A stretch of DNA of 64,000 nucleotides, taken from positions 1-64,000 of the forward strand of contig NZ_JAJSLW010000004.1 of the NCBI RefSeq assembly GCF_021729145.1, in the 5' to 3' direction. Positions 18,052-27,739 of this stretch are shown piece by piece. Position 1 is the first letter of the stretch; each line of letters begins with the position of its first letter. The translations under genes and the position numbers were made by a program. The notes under the pieces are model-generated. The model saw only the letters and a program-made list of their open reading frames with translations. It had not been told where the DNA came from and made no database searches. This stretch comes from Membranihabitans maritimus (GTDB lineage: Bacteria > Bacteroidota > Bacteroidia > Chitinophagales > Saprospiraceae).

Positions 18052-19045
18052 GTAGATTATTAAATATTTCTGTTAAAGCTTTTATTTTAAAAACTCCTAA
18101 AATAGTAAAATCAGTGATCAGATGTCAAGAATTTATAAAAATAATGATATTGTTCCTCCTTTCAGATTAAAATACTAAGAAATGTAAAAATCAGGAACCT
18201 GACTAACTGATCTTACGAGCCATGAACGCACGAATGGTTGTCCGCCAAAGCGGACAACTCACAAATTTTCGCGTCGCGTAGCGGTTATTCGTGAATTAGT
18301 GGCCCCTGGAAAATGTGGTACATTTTTCTATCTAACTAAAATGAAGCCACTGAACATTCAGGCTTTCAAGCGCCACGAATACCTGCCGACGTCAGATGGG
18401 CAAGAATAAATCACTTTTCGAATATTTTGTGAATTCTCCCACAGGTCCCGAGACTCCTAGGAGAATCCCACAATGGTCTTAGAAGCTAAGAATTGTTACC
18501 GGATTACAGCCCGCCACAAAGTGGTCCGTAGGGCAGATATCGCAGACCCGCCTGACCTGTTGTTGGTACACATCGTAAAAATAAGATATAATAGACTTTA
18601 TCCACCCCCAAGCCCCCGCCAGCGGGGGATAGAAATGTAATTCTCGGAAAAAATTCGCCTGAAATTCTTACCATATTCCCATATTTTAATAATTAGTTCT
18701 TTGGTTTGTACGGAAATATCCCTCCCACAACCATGCGGGGCGGGGGTGGATTTTATCTACTTCTTAGAGCCTCTCTGCTCCTGGCAGGTTTATATTGTTA
18801 ATTTTAGATCTGTCCTAACGGTAGACCTGACGGGGGGGCAGGTTTTCGCAGAAACGGAATGATTATCTGCGATAATCCGCGTAGATCAGCGGGAAATATT
18901 TGCAATCTAATTCGTTTTATCTCTTACTTAATTACATTGAGGAATCCCAATGGGGGGATGGCTATTTTTACATTCTTTTTAGCCCTTTTAGCCTTATACA
19001 GAAGGCATCCCTTTGGAACTAATTATATTTATATTCAATTCCGGG
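18052..19045. other. Gene-free, repeat-rich interval
   Basis: Nearly 1 kb with no supported gene. It contains the perfect palindrome CCCCCGCCAGCGGGGG (18613-18628), a related GC-rich block (GCGGGGCGGGGGTGGATTTT, about 18735-18754), TCCGCCAAAGCGGA at about 18241-18254, a phrase resembling common Bacteroidota intergenic repeats (TCCGCGTAGATCAGCGGGAA, about 18877-18896), and GTGAATTAGTGGC near 18291-18303 opposite GCCACGAAT near 18371-18379. The whole reads as a pile-up of dispersed repeat remnants. Downstream of DUF1501 there is only a weak GGCTA/TAGCC hairpin. Confidence 0.55.
18613..18628. repeat. Perfect GC palindrome (REP-like), second copy
   Basis: CCCCCGC and GCGGGGG form 7-bp arms around CA. 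It is the same core as at 5265-5280 in reverse orientation, and the flanking G-rich sequence followed by a GAT-containing tail also recurs. This points to a dispersed palindromic repeat family. Confidence 0.55.
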
Positions 19046-20497
19046 CTAAGCCAAAATCCCTTCAACTACTTCTCCGGAGACGTCGGTCAACCGGAACCTC
19101 CTACCCTGGTATTCATAGGTCAATTTTTCATGATCAATCCCCAATAAATACATAAGGGTAGCCTGGAAATCGTGAACATGAACCGGGTTTTCGCTAATAT
19201 TGTACCCAAATTCATCAGTGGCTCCATAGGTCATTCCGGGTTTTACCCCTCCTCCGGCCATCCACATGGTAAAACACCGGGGATGGTGATCCCGACCGAA
19301 ATTATCTTTTGTCAATTTTCCCTGCGAATAATTCGTACGGCCAAATTCTCCCCCCCAAATGACTAAAGTGTCCTCTAACAGTCCTCGTTGTTTGAGATCT
19401 TTGACAAGGGCAGCAGAAGCCTGGTCTGTCGCCTTACATTGTCTGGTTATGTTGGACGGTAAATTACCGTGATTATCCCATCCCTGGTGATATAATTGTA
19501 CAAATTTGACATCTTTTTCCAATAATCTCCGTGCAAGAAGACAATTTGCTGCATAGGTCCCCGGAGTACGGGCATCCTCTCCATACAATTCAAATACACT
19601 ATCCGGCTCATCTTCCAGATCGCGCACTTCCGGAACTGACACCTGCATCCTGTAAGCCATTTCATATTGGGCAATCCGATCACTTATAGATGCATCTCCA
19701 ACCATCTCCTTTTGCACTAAATTCAATTCTTTAAGCGCATTCAACATTTCTCTTCGATCACTTCTGTGGTATCCATTGGGATCATTAAGGTAAAGAACCG
19801 GATCTTTTCCCGCCCTGAATTGAACTCCCTGGTGCCGGGAGGGTAAAAATCCATTGCCCCAAAGTCGGGCATAGAGCGGCTGATCCTTAGGCGCATTATT
19901 GGAGACAAGAACTATAAAAGCAGGCAAATTTTCATTATCCGATCCCAGCCCATAATTGATCCAGGAACCTATACTTGGCCTCCCCGGTAGTTGATGCCCG
20001 GTCTGAAAAAAAGTCAAAGCAGGATCGTGGTTGATTTGTTCTGTGTGCATAGATTTTATAAAACAGAGGTCATCTACAATTTCACTTGTATAAGGCATTA
20101 AATCACTTACCCATGCACCACTATCCCCGTATTGAGCAAAATTATAAGGCGTTCCCACCAGGGGTAACTGGGATTGGCTGGCACTCATCCCGGTAAGTCG
20201 TTGCCCTTGTCTTACAGATGAAGGCAAGTCTTCTCCGTGTCGTTTTTGCAATAATGGTTTGTAATCAAAAAGCTCAAATTGCGACGGTCCGCCACTTTGA
20301 AATAAAAATACTACCCTTTTAGCCCTGGGTATAAAATGAGGCTTTTTCAATACACCTCCTCCTATCGAATTGGCTTTGCCTATTCCCGGATTGATCAGGG
20401 AACCTAATGCCAGGCCTCCCAATCCCATAGACGTTTTGGATATAAAAGCCCTTCGGTTGATACGGTCCATCCATTGTAATTTCTCCCTGTCGTTCAT
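19046..20497 (-). CDS. DUF1501 protein, Tat-exported sulfatase-fold partner of PSD1
   Basis: A 483-residue DUF1501 family protein, related to the alkaline-phosphatase/sulfatase fold. The N-terminus has a twin-arginine signal (NRRAFISKTSMGLGGLALGS, Arg15-Arg16). Conserved family segments include VVFLFQSGGPSQFELFDYKP, MHTEQINHDPA, YHQGWDNHGN, WGGEFGRTNYSQG and GRDHHPRCFTMWMAGGG, where the His and Asp clusters would bind metal. Its role is unknown; the gene nearly always pairs with a PSD1/DUF1549/DUF1553 gene, here 10 bp upstream, so the two proteins probably act together in the periplasm. Such pairs are most abundant in Planctomycetes and Verrucomicrobia and are thought to act in glycan or polyol breakdown. 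Confidence 0.92.
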   Translation of the reverse strand: MNDREKLQWMDRINRRAFISKTSMGLGGLALGSLINPGIGKANSIGGGVLKKPHFIPRAKRVVFLFQSGGPSQFELFDYKPLLQKRHGEDLPSSVRQGQRLTGMSASQSQLPLVGTPYNFAQYGDSGAWVSDLMPYTSEIVDDLCFIKSMHTEQINHDPALTFFQTGHQLPGRPSIGSWINYGLGSDNENLPAFIVLVSNNAPKDQPLYARLWGNGFLPSRHQGVQFRAGKDPVLYLNDPNGYHRSDRREMLNALKELNLVQKEMVGDASISDRIAQYEMAYRMQVSVPEVRDLEDEPDSVFELYGEDARTPGTYAANCLLARRLLEKDVKFVQLYHQGWDNHGNLPSNITRQCKATDQASAALVKDLKQRGLLEDTLVIWGGEFGRTNYSQGKLTKDNFGRDHHPRCFTMWMAGGGVKPGMTYGATDEFGYNISENPVHVHDFQATLMYLLGIDHEKLTYEYQGRRFRLTDVSGEVVEGILA

Positions 20498-20507
20498 GAC
20501 TAGAAAT

Positions 20508-23500
20508 TTATCGTTTAGTAATATAAGCGTCTGAATTCATAATAGTATTAGCCACCACTGTACCGGCTGCCAATGCCGCCGGATCCGACTTTGGGTCTGT
20601 CCGATATTGTCCAATGTTAACCCAACTTTCCGCCCCGGAAGAATTCTTTTGAAATTTTTCATATTGCTTATTGTAAAGATCCACCATTATCTTCAATTCC
20701 TTTTCTACGGGTTTGCGGGCAGTTAACAGTCTAAACATATACACAATTTGTTCCTCTGCTTCTGAAGCAGCTTTTAAAGCTTTTTCCGAAACAACTTTGG
20801 AAGCTTCCAAAAATTGGGGATCATTTAACAACACTAATGCCTGCAGGGGTGTATTCGTTTCTTGCCTGCGCACCGTACAATAACTTCTCGAAGGAGCATC
20901 AAAAGTATTCATGGAAGGCGGTGGTACCGTTCGCCGCCAAAAAGTATATAAACTGCGACGATAAAGTTCGTCCCCTGTTCCTTCATTGTAGTTTGCACTC
21001 ACTACTTCCCAAACTCCTTCGGGCTGATAGGGTTTCACACTTGGCCCACCGATTTCCCCAGACATCAATCCACTGGCCGCCAATGCTCCGTCCCTGATCA
21101 GTTCAGCGGATAAACGAGAAGAAGGGCCACGTGCCAGTAGAACATTCTCGGGATCTTCCCCCATCAACTTTTCTGTAGCTAGTGAGGATTGACGGTACGT
21201 AGCAGACATTACGATCAATTTTTGCATAGCTTTTATGTCCCATCCCGATGATACAAATTCATTAGCCAACCAATCCAGTAATGGGAGATTGGACGGAAGT
21301 CCTCCCTGGTTTCCAAAGTCATCGATATTTTTATGAATTCCCCGCCCAAAAAACGATTGCCAGAATCGATTTACTGCGACCCTCGATGTAAGTGGGTGGT
21401 CCGGATGAAACAACCATTTGGCGAGTCCCAGCCTGTTTTCAGGCAATGAATCCGGGAAAGGCATAATATGGTCAGGAACATCGGGCTGCACTTCTTCCCC
21501 GTGAGCATCGTATTCCCCTCGTTCCAATACATAGGTTGTACGCGGATCTTCCATTTCATCCATGACCATTATTTCGGGGATATTTTCTACAAAATCAAAT
21601 TTTTTCTTACGGGCCTTACGGAGTTCGTCCTTTTGCTGTTTGTACTCCTCAGAAAACCGATTAAAATATAATTCAGCATACATATCCGGGTCCTGTGAGT
21701 CAATATTTTCACTACCACTTCTGCCTTGATATAAATTCCACAATTGCAAAACTTCTATAGATGTCAATTCCCGATCATAAACTAACAAGTCGTCCATCAA
21801 TCCATCTGTAAATCCTTTTCCTCTCCAATCGGCTCCTAATTGAAGCCCCGGCTGTTCTCCCTTCATCAATCCTCCGTTGTTAAAGAGTATCCCTTTATAT
21901 AAATTGTCATTTTCGGTAACCAAATCCTTCTCTTCACCGTTGAGATAAAAACGAATCCCTTCTGCTTTACCAGAACCATCATATGTCATCAAAACATGGA
22001 TCCATTCGTTTTTCGGGAGTTCATTTTGACTAACTTTTACAATACTATTATATGGCCAGGTGTGAGCCATCAGTATTTCGGCCTTGTTTCCTTTAATATT
22101 TAAAAAGTAACCTCTAAAATTATACAGGATATCCCCGTTACCTTTATGAAAAACTACTCCCTTGGTCAGGTCTTCCGGGATATTTATCCAGAGTCCGATT
22201 GAAAACGGATCTCCACGCCCAAAAACGCCTGTCGGCCCTAGATTAAGAATATCATCTCCATTGGATTGAAATGCATTTCCCACTCTACCTTTCACTACTT
22301 TAGGATCTAAAACCTCTCCTTGAATATCAGGGTTCAATTTATCTTTGGTAACGCCTTTATCAAATTTATCAAAAGTGAAATGAGCGACTAAACCAGCTTC
22401 TTTTTCAAAATTATAGTTCTCCGATTCATTTCCGGCCCACTCATTGAATTTGCTTTTATTCCGATTTTTAATACCATCCAATTCCGCTCTTGCTTGCTCA
22501 ATTTCAGAATCTAAAAAGGTTATTATGCTATCCTTTTTTTCATCTGTCAACATCATGGTAGGAACCGGCATAGCATTGTCCCAGGAAATTTGTCCTACTT
22601 CATCAATGTTATTAAAAAAACCAAAAACGCTGTAGTAATCTTTTTGGGATATGGGGTCATATTTATGATCGTGGCACCGGGCACACTCCATAGTCACACC
22701 CAAGAACGCTGTACCCAAAGTGTTGGTCCTGTCAGCAACATATTCTACCCGGAATTCTTCATTGACGATTCCCCCTTCCATATTTTGTGAATGATTGCGA
22801 TTAAATGCTGTAGCCAAACGCTGCTCTTTGGTAGCATCCGGAAGCAAATCACCCGCCAACTGCCAGGTCACGAATTCATCATACGGCATATTCCCATTAA
22901 AGGCTTCGATCACCCAGTCCCGCCAGGGCCACATAGGTCTATATCGATCCACCGTGTATCCATGGGTATCTGCAAAACGAGATAAATCCATCCAGGATAC
23001 TGCCATTTTTTCCCCGTATCTTTTTGATCGCAGAAGCCGATCTACTACTTTTTCATAAGCACCGGGTGTGTCATCTTTCAAAAAAGCATCAATTTCTTCA
23101 AGTGTAGGAGGCAAACCGATCAAGTCCAATGTCACTCTTCGGATCAGCGTTTCCTTAGACGCTTCAGGTGACGGTTCCATCCCTTTATCTTCCAACTTTT
23201 TCAGAACAAAATGGTCTATTCCGTTCTTTATCCATGCAGTATTTTTTACGCCGGGTAGAACTACATTTTCCGGTGGAATAAATGCCCAGTGAGGTTTATA
23301 CTCAGCTCCCTGATCGATCCACTTGATTAGTATAGCTTTTTCTTTCTCCGATAATTCCCGATTGGATTCCAGTGGTGGCATAAGCCGTTCATGGTCATCC
23401 GAGATAATACGATGTACCAATTCGCTTTGGGACCATTTCCCCGGGACAACAGCATGTTTATTCCTTGAGCTTTCCAATGAAGCAAAAGCGCTTTCCGGGT

Positions 23501-23735
23501 TCGATAAATCCAACCCCGCTTTCTGACTGTTCTTATCAGGACCATGGCAAAAAAAACATTTATCCGAAAGAATGGGTTTTACGTGAAGATTATAATCGAT
23601 TTTTTCAGGTAATTGAGCTTCTAATTCTGAATATACCTCCGGCTTGCCTTCAGTGCAACTTTGAAATCCCGTGGCTATCAGAAGCCCATAAAAAAATATA
23701 TCTACAAATAAATATTTCCGATTTAGTACTTTCAT
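20508..23735 (-). CDS. PSD1-DUF1549-LamG-DUF1553 cytochrome-like lipoprotein
   Basis: A 1075-residue multidomain protein. The lipoprotein signal ends GFQSC. A planctomycete cytochrome-c domain follows with heme motif CFFCH in DKCFFCHGPD (about residues 50-130), then DUF1549 (about 165-380; WMDLSRFADTHGY and a second heme-like motif CARCHDHKYDP), a LamG/concanavalin-like domain (about 450-660; LVAHFTFDKFD, LMDDLLVYDRELTS) and DUF1553 (about 770-1050; LTSRVAVNRFWQSFFGRGIH, SRSYCTVRRQETNTPLQALV). The c-type hemes suggest electron transfer coupled to substrate oxidation, with LamG binding a glycan. It is co-transcribed with DUF1501 and divergent from an AraC regulator. Confidence 0.92.
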   Translation of the reverse strand: MKVLNRKYLFVDIFFYGLLIATGFQSCTEGKPEVYSELEAQLPEKIDYNLHVKPILSDKCFFCHGPDKNSQKAGLDLSNPESAFASLESSRNKHAVVPGKWSQSELVHRIISDDHERLMPPLESNRELSEKEKAILIKWIDQGAEYKPHWAFIPPENVVLPGVKNTAWIKNGIDHFVLKKLEDKGMEPSPEASKETLIRRVTLDLIGLPPTLEEIDAFLKDDTPGAYEKVVDRLLRSKRYGEKMAVSWMDLSRFADTHGYTVDRYRPMWPWRDWVIEAFNGNMPYDEFVTWQLAGDLLPDATKEQRLATAFNRNHSQNMEGGIVNEEFRVEYVADRTNTLGTAFLGVTMECARCHDHKYDPISQKDYYSVFGFFNNIDEVGQISWDNAMPVPTMMLTDEKKDSIITFLDSEIEQARAELDGIKNRNKSKFNEWAGNESENYNFEKEAGLVAHFTFDKFDKGVTKDKLNPDIQGEVLDPKVVKGRVGNAFQSNGDDILNLGPTGVFGRGDPFSIGLWINIPEDLTKGVVFHKGNGDILYNFRGYFLNIKGNKAEILMAHTWPYNSIVKVSQNELPKNEWIHVLMTYDGSGKAEGIRFYLNGEEKDLVTENDNLYKGILFNNGGLMKGEQPGLQLGADWRGKGFTDGLMDDLLVYDRELTSIEVLQLWNLYQGRSGSENIDSQDPDMYAELYFNRFSEEYKQQKDELRKARKKKFDFVENIPEIMVMDEMEDPRTTYVLERGEYDAHGEEVQPDVPDHIMPFPDSLPENRLGLAKWLFHPDHPLTSRVAVNRFWQSFFGRGIHKNIDDFGNQGGLPSNLPLLDWLANEFVSSGWDIKAMQKLIVMSATYRQSSLATEKLMGEDPENVLLARGPSSRLSAELIRDGALAASGLMSGEIGGPSVKPYQPEGVWEVVSANYNEGTGDELYRRSLYTFWRRTVPPPSMNTFDAPSRSYCTVRRQETNTPLQALVLLNDPQFLEASKVVSEKALKAASEAEEQIVYMFRLLTARKPVEKELKIMVDLYNKQYEKFQKNSSGAESWVNIGQYRTDPKSDPAALAAGTVVANTIMNSDAYITKR

Positions 23736-23857
23736 ATAATGAATATTATTTCGTCACCTATATATTCAAAATAATAAAGCTAAATATAAGAATTACCTTT
23801 CTACTTTATATTACAGGATTTTGAGTATCTTTTACACAAATCCGATATTTTGATACT

Positions 23858-24733
23858 ATGCACAATATTCTTAAGAGTTTAAAATTAGGTCTTTTACACG
23901 TTGGATATGCACAGCTGGATGATAGTTGGCAATATAAAAACGTGATAAGTCCTTTCTCAAGGTTATACCTCATTACGAAAGGTACAGGATGGGTATTTCA
24001 CAATGAAAGAAAATACAATTTAAATGCCGGATATCTGTATTTAATCCCCAGTTTTACATACAGCCATTATCACTGTGATACCTTTATGGATCAATACTAT
24101 ATAAGTTTTCTTGAAGAAACGGATGAAGGGTTTTCCATCTATGATGTTGCGGATTTTAATTACGAAAAAAAGGCCACGGAAATTGACAATCAAATATTTT
24201 CCAGACTATTAGAAATCAATCCCCACAAAGCCATTGCTGAATACGATCCAAAAGCATACGACAACCGTCCCGACCTTCTTAGTTTTAACCAATTAAATTC
24301 TAATCGTAATACAAGTATCCAACTTGAAAGCCAGGGGATTCTTCAGCAATTATTTTCAAGATTTATCAATGATTTCACATCCAATACCAATACAAAAAAC
24401 AAGCACTCCATACACAGAATCACACCTACCTTGCGATTTATTAATAGAAATTTAAATCAAAAACTAACCGTAAACCAGCTCGCAGCGGACAACCATTTAT
24501 CTCCCGATCATTTTTCCCGAATGTTCAAAAAAATTATGGGAATCAGCCCTATCGACTATATCAACAATAAGCGGCTGGAAAGGGCTCAATTATTATTGAC
24601 TACTACTGATATCCCAATTTCCCACATTGCAGAAATGTGTGGAGTTTCAAATATTCACTATTTTTCAAGGTTATTCAAACGTAGATTCAACGTACCACCG
24701 GGAAGATATCGAACCAATCGGTGGAAAGTATAG
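23858..24733 (+). CDS. AraC-family transcriptional regulator with cupin sensor domain
   Basis: A 291-residue regulator. The N-terminal half looks like an AraC-binding cupin (RLYLITKGTGWVFHNERKYN, then LIPSFTYSHYHCDTF). The C-terminal 100 residues carry two helix-turn-helix motifs (LTVNQLAADNHLSPDHFSRM, then ISHIAEMCGVSNIHYFSRLF) ending with RRFNVPPGRYR. It is transcribed away from the PSD1-DUF1501 operon over a 122-bp shared intergenic region, so it is the likely local regulator of that operon and may respond to a sugar. Confidence 0.93.
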   Translation: MHNILKSLKLGLLHVGYAQLDDSWQYKNVISPFSRLYLITKGTGWVFHNERKYNLNAGYLYLIPSFTYSHYHCDTFMDQYYISFLEETDEGFSIYDVADFNYEKKATEIDNQIFSRLLEINPHKAIAEYDPKAYDNRPDLLSFNQLNSNRNTSIQLESQGILQQLFSRFINDFTSNTNTKNKHSIHRITPTLRFINRNLNQKLTVNQLAADNHLSPDHFSRMFKKIMGISPIDYINNKRLERAQLLLTTTDIPISHIAEMCGVSNIHYFSRLFKRRFNVPPGRYRTNRWKV

Positions 24734-24751
24734 AAATAATTTTAAAATTGC

Positions 24752-24790
24752 TATCTTTGTAGGTTAAGGACTCTCATTTATTGGAGTCCT
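24752..24790 (+). promoter_or_regulatory. -7 element and 5' stem-loop upstream of the small lipoprotein gene
   Basis: TATCTTTG (24752-24759) is a perfect TAnnTTTG -7 element, though no clear -33 TTG is seen. Transcription would begin near 24766, exactly where AGGACTC (24767-24773) pairs with GAGTCCT (24784-24790) around a 10-nt loop. The mRNA would thus start with a hairpin; alternatively the hairpin ends the AraC transcript, but there is no T-run. Confidence 0.45.
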
Positions 24791-24814
24791 GTAGAATATA
24801 TAAAATACGATTAC

Positions 24815-25267
24815 ATGAAAGGGTATATTATCATTTCGCTAATGATGGTATTGTCATTGGCATGCATTCCTGAAGAAGGAATTAGATTGAAAGAAGACCG
24901 GGTAACAGGGTCCTGGAAAGCAGAAAAAATATATTACAAAGAATACGGGAACCTACAACAAAAAGACATAACTCAATCAACAGGGGAAATGATATTGGAC
25001 CTGCATTATAATTCCCGGGCCCAATATAAGAACTTGTCTGCGAACTATAATTCCTGGGGATCCTGGGAAATGCACCATATTTCCGCTCACCATCACCACA
25101 ACCGCGAAGCAGAATATCAACTTATAGTTACATTAAGTGACCCGGGAGATCATATCCCTAAAGAAATGGTGGGTTATATTACACGTATGGCCGACGACAG
25201 ATTCCTATTTCATTTACCGGATGAAAATGGTGAGACTATTTTCCATTTATTGAGATTGTCCCGATAA
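24815..25267 (+). CDS. Small lipoprotein, lipocalin-like, unknown function
   Basis: A 150-residue lipoprotein with signal MKGYIIISLMMVLSLAC and lipidated Cys17. After it comes VTGSWKAEKIYY, resembling the GxW start of lipocalin-like Bacteroidota lipoproteins, and alternating beta-strand patterns. A histidine cluster (HHISAHHHHNRE, around residues 87-98) could bind metal. It is downstream of AraC with its own candidate promoter and converges with the GMC oxidoreductase gene, 11 bp away. No function can be assigned. Confidence 0.75.
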   Translation: MKGYIIISLMMVLSLACIPEEGIRLKEDRVTGSWKAEKIYYKEYGNLQQKDITQSTGEMILDLHYNSRAQYKNLSANYNSWGSWEMHHISAHHHHNREAEYQLIVTLSDPGDHIPKEMVGYITRMADDRFLFHLPDENGETIFHLLRLSR

Positions 25268-25278
25268 ATCATAAGTAT

Positions 25279-26997
25279 TTACAAATTCATTTTCTTTAAT
25301 TCGTCAACAGCATGGTTCGCTGAACGGGCAGCAAATGCCATGTAGGTTAAAGATGGATTCTGAGTACTTGTAGATGTCATGCATGCCCCATCCGTTACAT
25401 ATACATTGGGACAGGCATGCAATTGATTCCACTTATTCAACAGAGATGTCTCGGGCTCCTTTCCCATCCGGACTCCTCCCATTTCATGAATATCCAGTCC
25501 TGGAACCCTGTGGTCATCTCTGACACTTATATTGGTAAACCCGGCACTTTCAAACATTTCGGTTAATTGCTCCAGGTAATCCTTGATCATTGCCTCATCA
25601 TTATCATCATACTTTACAGAAACATTCAAAAGTGGAATGCCCCATTCATCTTTTTGTTCCGGATCTAAATTGACATAATTAGACTCTTTGGGAATTGTTT
25701 CGCCCATCATGTGCGACCCTACTCTCCAGGGACCGTATTCAGGGTTTAATAACTGATTTTTCAGCTCTTCTCCTACACCACTATGATCCGTATGGATTTT
25801 TCTGAACCCACTAAAACCGGCGGCATATCCTCTCAGGAAATCCGTCTCCTGCCTCCTTACATTGCGAAACCGTGGAATATATCCACCGTTTGGCCTACGT
25901 CCTTCGGTCCTATACTCTAACAAACCATCGTATTCACCGGAAATCCGTGCGCGATAATTGTGAAACGCTACGTATTTACCCAAAAGCCCATTGTCATTCC
26001 CCAACCCTTCCGGGAATCTATCTGAAGTAGAATTCAACAAAATCAAATTGGTATTCAACGCACTGGCATTGACAAAGATGACCTTTGCATAATATTCCAC
26101 AGCTTCTTTTGTATTGGCATCGATTACCCTGACACCGGTAGCTTTACCTTTTTTCTCATCGTAAATAATAGATTCTACTACGGAATGATGACGCATCGTC
26201 AGGTTGCCTGTTTTTTCCGCCCAGGGCAAAGTGGAAGAATTGCTGCTAAAATAGCCCCCGAATGGGCACCCGCGTTGGCACAAATTTCTATGTTGGCAAC
26301 CTCCTCGTCCCTGCTTGGCGTAATATTCAAAGTTTCCGGTAATATGAGCGCAACGGCCTATAATTATGCTCCGGTCGTCGTATTTTTCAGCTATGTGGTT
26401 TTTAAAATATTGCTCTACCGCAGTTAATTCCATAGGTGGTAAAAACTCTCCATCCGGCAGATTATCTAATCCGTCTTTATTTCCCGAAACACCAACAAAT
26501 TTTTCCACGTGACTATACCACGGAGCCAAATCTTTGTACCGAATCGGCCAATCCACAACAAAACCATCCCGGTCTGGTCCTTCAAAGTCATAATCACTCC
26601 ATCGCTGGACCTGACGTGCCCAGAGCAATGATTTCCCTCCGGTCTGGTAACCACGTATCCAATCAAATGGCTCTTCCTGGACATATGGGTGCTCCTGATC
26701 TTTTACGAAGAAATGTTGCGTGTCTTCCCGAAAAGCATAGCACCGGGCTACTACCGGATTATCTTCCCTGATTTTTTGCTTTACTTTTCCGCGGTGCTCC
26801 AATTCATACGGTTGTAAATTGGTAGTAGGATAATCTTGCAGATGTTTGACTTCACGCCCCCTTTCCAATACAAGGGTCTTTAATCCCTTCTCCGTAAATT
26901 CCTTTGCAGCCCATCCCCCACTCATTCCGGAACCAATCACAATAGCATCGAAGGTCCTTTCTTTCCTACTATCTATATTCAAATTAGCCATTAACAT
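25279..26997 (-). CDS. GMC-family FAD oxidoreductase (sugar/polyol dehydrogenase large subunit type)
   Basis: A 572-residue glucose-methanol-choline oxidoreductase. The N-terminal FAD site is VIGSGMSGGWAAKEF, followed by LVLERGREVKHL. GGKSLLWARQVQRWSDYDFE is the flavin loop, and CQRGCPFGGYFSS is a Cys-rich stretch as in gluconate/fructose dehydrogenase large subunits. The C-terminal catalytic region has HEMGGVRMG and TSTQNPSLTYMAFAARSAN, which hold the His and Asn pair. The start is either the ATG at 26997 or the one two codons on (26991); both overlap the stop of the preceding small-subunit gene. It should oxidise a sugar or cyclitol with electrons passed to a cytochrome. Confidence 0.93.
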   Translation of the reverse strand: MLMANLNIDSRKERTFDAIVIGSGMSGGWAAKEFTEKGLKTLVLERGREVKHLQDYPTTNLQPYELEHRGKVKQKIREDNPVVARCYAFREDTQHFFVKDQEHPYVQEEPFDWIRGYQTGGKSLLWARQVQRWSDYDFEGPDRDGFVVDWPIRYKDLAPWYSHVEKFVGVSGNKDGLDNLPDGEFLPPMELTAVEQYFKNHIAEKYDDRSIIIGRCAHITGNFEYYAKQGRGGCQHRNLCQRGCPFGGYFSSNSSTLPWAEKTGNLTMRHHSVVESIIYDEKKGKATGVRVIDANTKEAVEYYAKVIFVNASALNTNLILLNSTSDRFPEGLGNDNGLLGKYVAFHNYRARISGEYDGLLEYRTEGRRPNGGYIPRFRNVRRQETDFLRGYAAGFSGFRKIHTDHSGVGEELKNQLLNPEYGPWRVGSHMMGETIPKESNYVNLDPEQKDEWGIPLLNVSVKYDDNDEAMIKDYLEQLTEMFESAGFTNISVRDDHRVPGLDIHEMGGVRMGKEPETSLLNKWNQLHACPNVYVTDGACMTSTSTQNPSLTYMAFAARSANHAVDELKKMNL

Positions 26998-27571
26998 TTA
27001 CTTTTTCTCCTTCTTTAATTTTTACTTTTCCACTAAATCCGCCGGGCACCAGCTGATATGGCATAATCCCCGTCATTATATACTCAGAAGCCATAAAACC
27101 CTGCACTGTTAATTGCTTGGTCCGATTTACAAAGGAATTAATGTCTTCCATGGTGTACTCTTCATTGTTTTCAAACTTAGATGTATCTATATCCTTGTTC
27201 AATACTTTAAGAACCAGCTCTTTCGATTCATCCTTATCCATATCTTCAAAAGATTTACCGCTTACCGACCTGGTAAAAGTATTAAAGTTTTTCAATCCTT
27301 TTGTAAAGGCCATCTGATCATCTTTAGAATAACAATCATTCATCATAACCAATACAAAATCTTTGATATGAAGGTCATCCGCACCTTTTATAGCTTCGCC
27401 GGAAGGAATTATCGTCTCGCACAGTTTCGCAAGAATATTCACCTCTCCCTGCGTCACTTTTAGTTGGTCGTAGGCCGATAGTATATCGTTTCTGGAAAAA
27501 TCACAAGACGGGACCAAAACCATGCCCCCGGTCATGACAGCTAACTGTTTGAGTACTGTTCGTCTATTCAT
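26984..27571 (-). CDS. Gluconate 2-dehydrogenase subunit 3 family protein
   Basis: A 195-residue small subunit (PF13618 type). The start is a twin-arginine and lipoprotein-like signal (MNRRTVLKQLAVMTGGMVLV, then PSCDF with Cys23). The body has the family's ILAKLCETIIPSGEAIKGAD and helical regions, ending KVKIKEGEKVNVNG. It probably helps export and mature the GMC partner by hitch-hiking through Tat, since the large subunit has no signal of its own. The genes overlap by up to 14 bp, which suggests translational coupling. Confidence 0.9.
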   Translation of the reverse strand: MNRRTVLKQLAVMTGGMVLVPSCDFSRNDILSAYDQLKVTQGEVNILAKLCETIIPSGEAIKGADDLHIKDFVLVMMNDCYSKDDQMAFTKGLKNFNTFTRSVSGKSFEDMDKDESKELVLKVLNKDIDTSKFENNEEYTMEDINSFVNRTKQLTVQGFMASEYIMTGIMPYQLVPGGFSGKVKIKEGEKVNVNG

Positions 27572-27706
27572 CGTGTAATGGATTTCGAAGTTGCTTCATG
27601 CAAATCATCCGGTTAAGATAGGACAAAAATTCTCATGATAAAAATTTCATAGAATTTGGAATCTGTCTATCCAACATGAAACTTTTTGGATATTAAAAAA
27701 GTTATA

Positions 27707-27721
27707 ACATTGTTTTAATGT
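27707..27721. promoter_or_regulatory. Possible operator upstream of mazEF
   Basis: ACATT/AATGT arms around GTTTT, 18 bp before the antitoxin start, overlap a near -7 element TAACATTG (one mismatch to TAnnTTTG). MazE-type antitoxins repress their own promoters by binding such repeats. Short arms make chance possible. Confidence 0.3.
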
Positions 27722-27739
27722 CCTTCAATAGATAGAAAT

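Noticed and set aside
18052-19045. tRNA, rRNA or CRISPR array in the long gene-free interval
   Set aside because: No cloverleaf-like sequence, conserved rRNA segment or regularly spaced repeats were seen; repeats there are palindromic and irregular.
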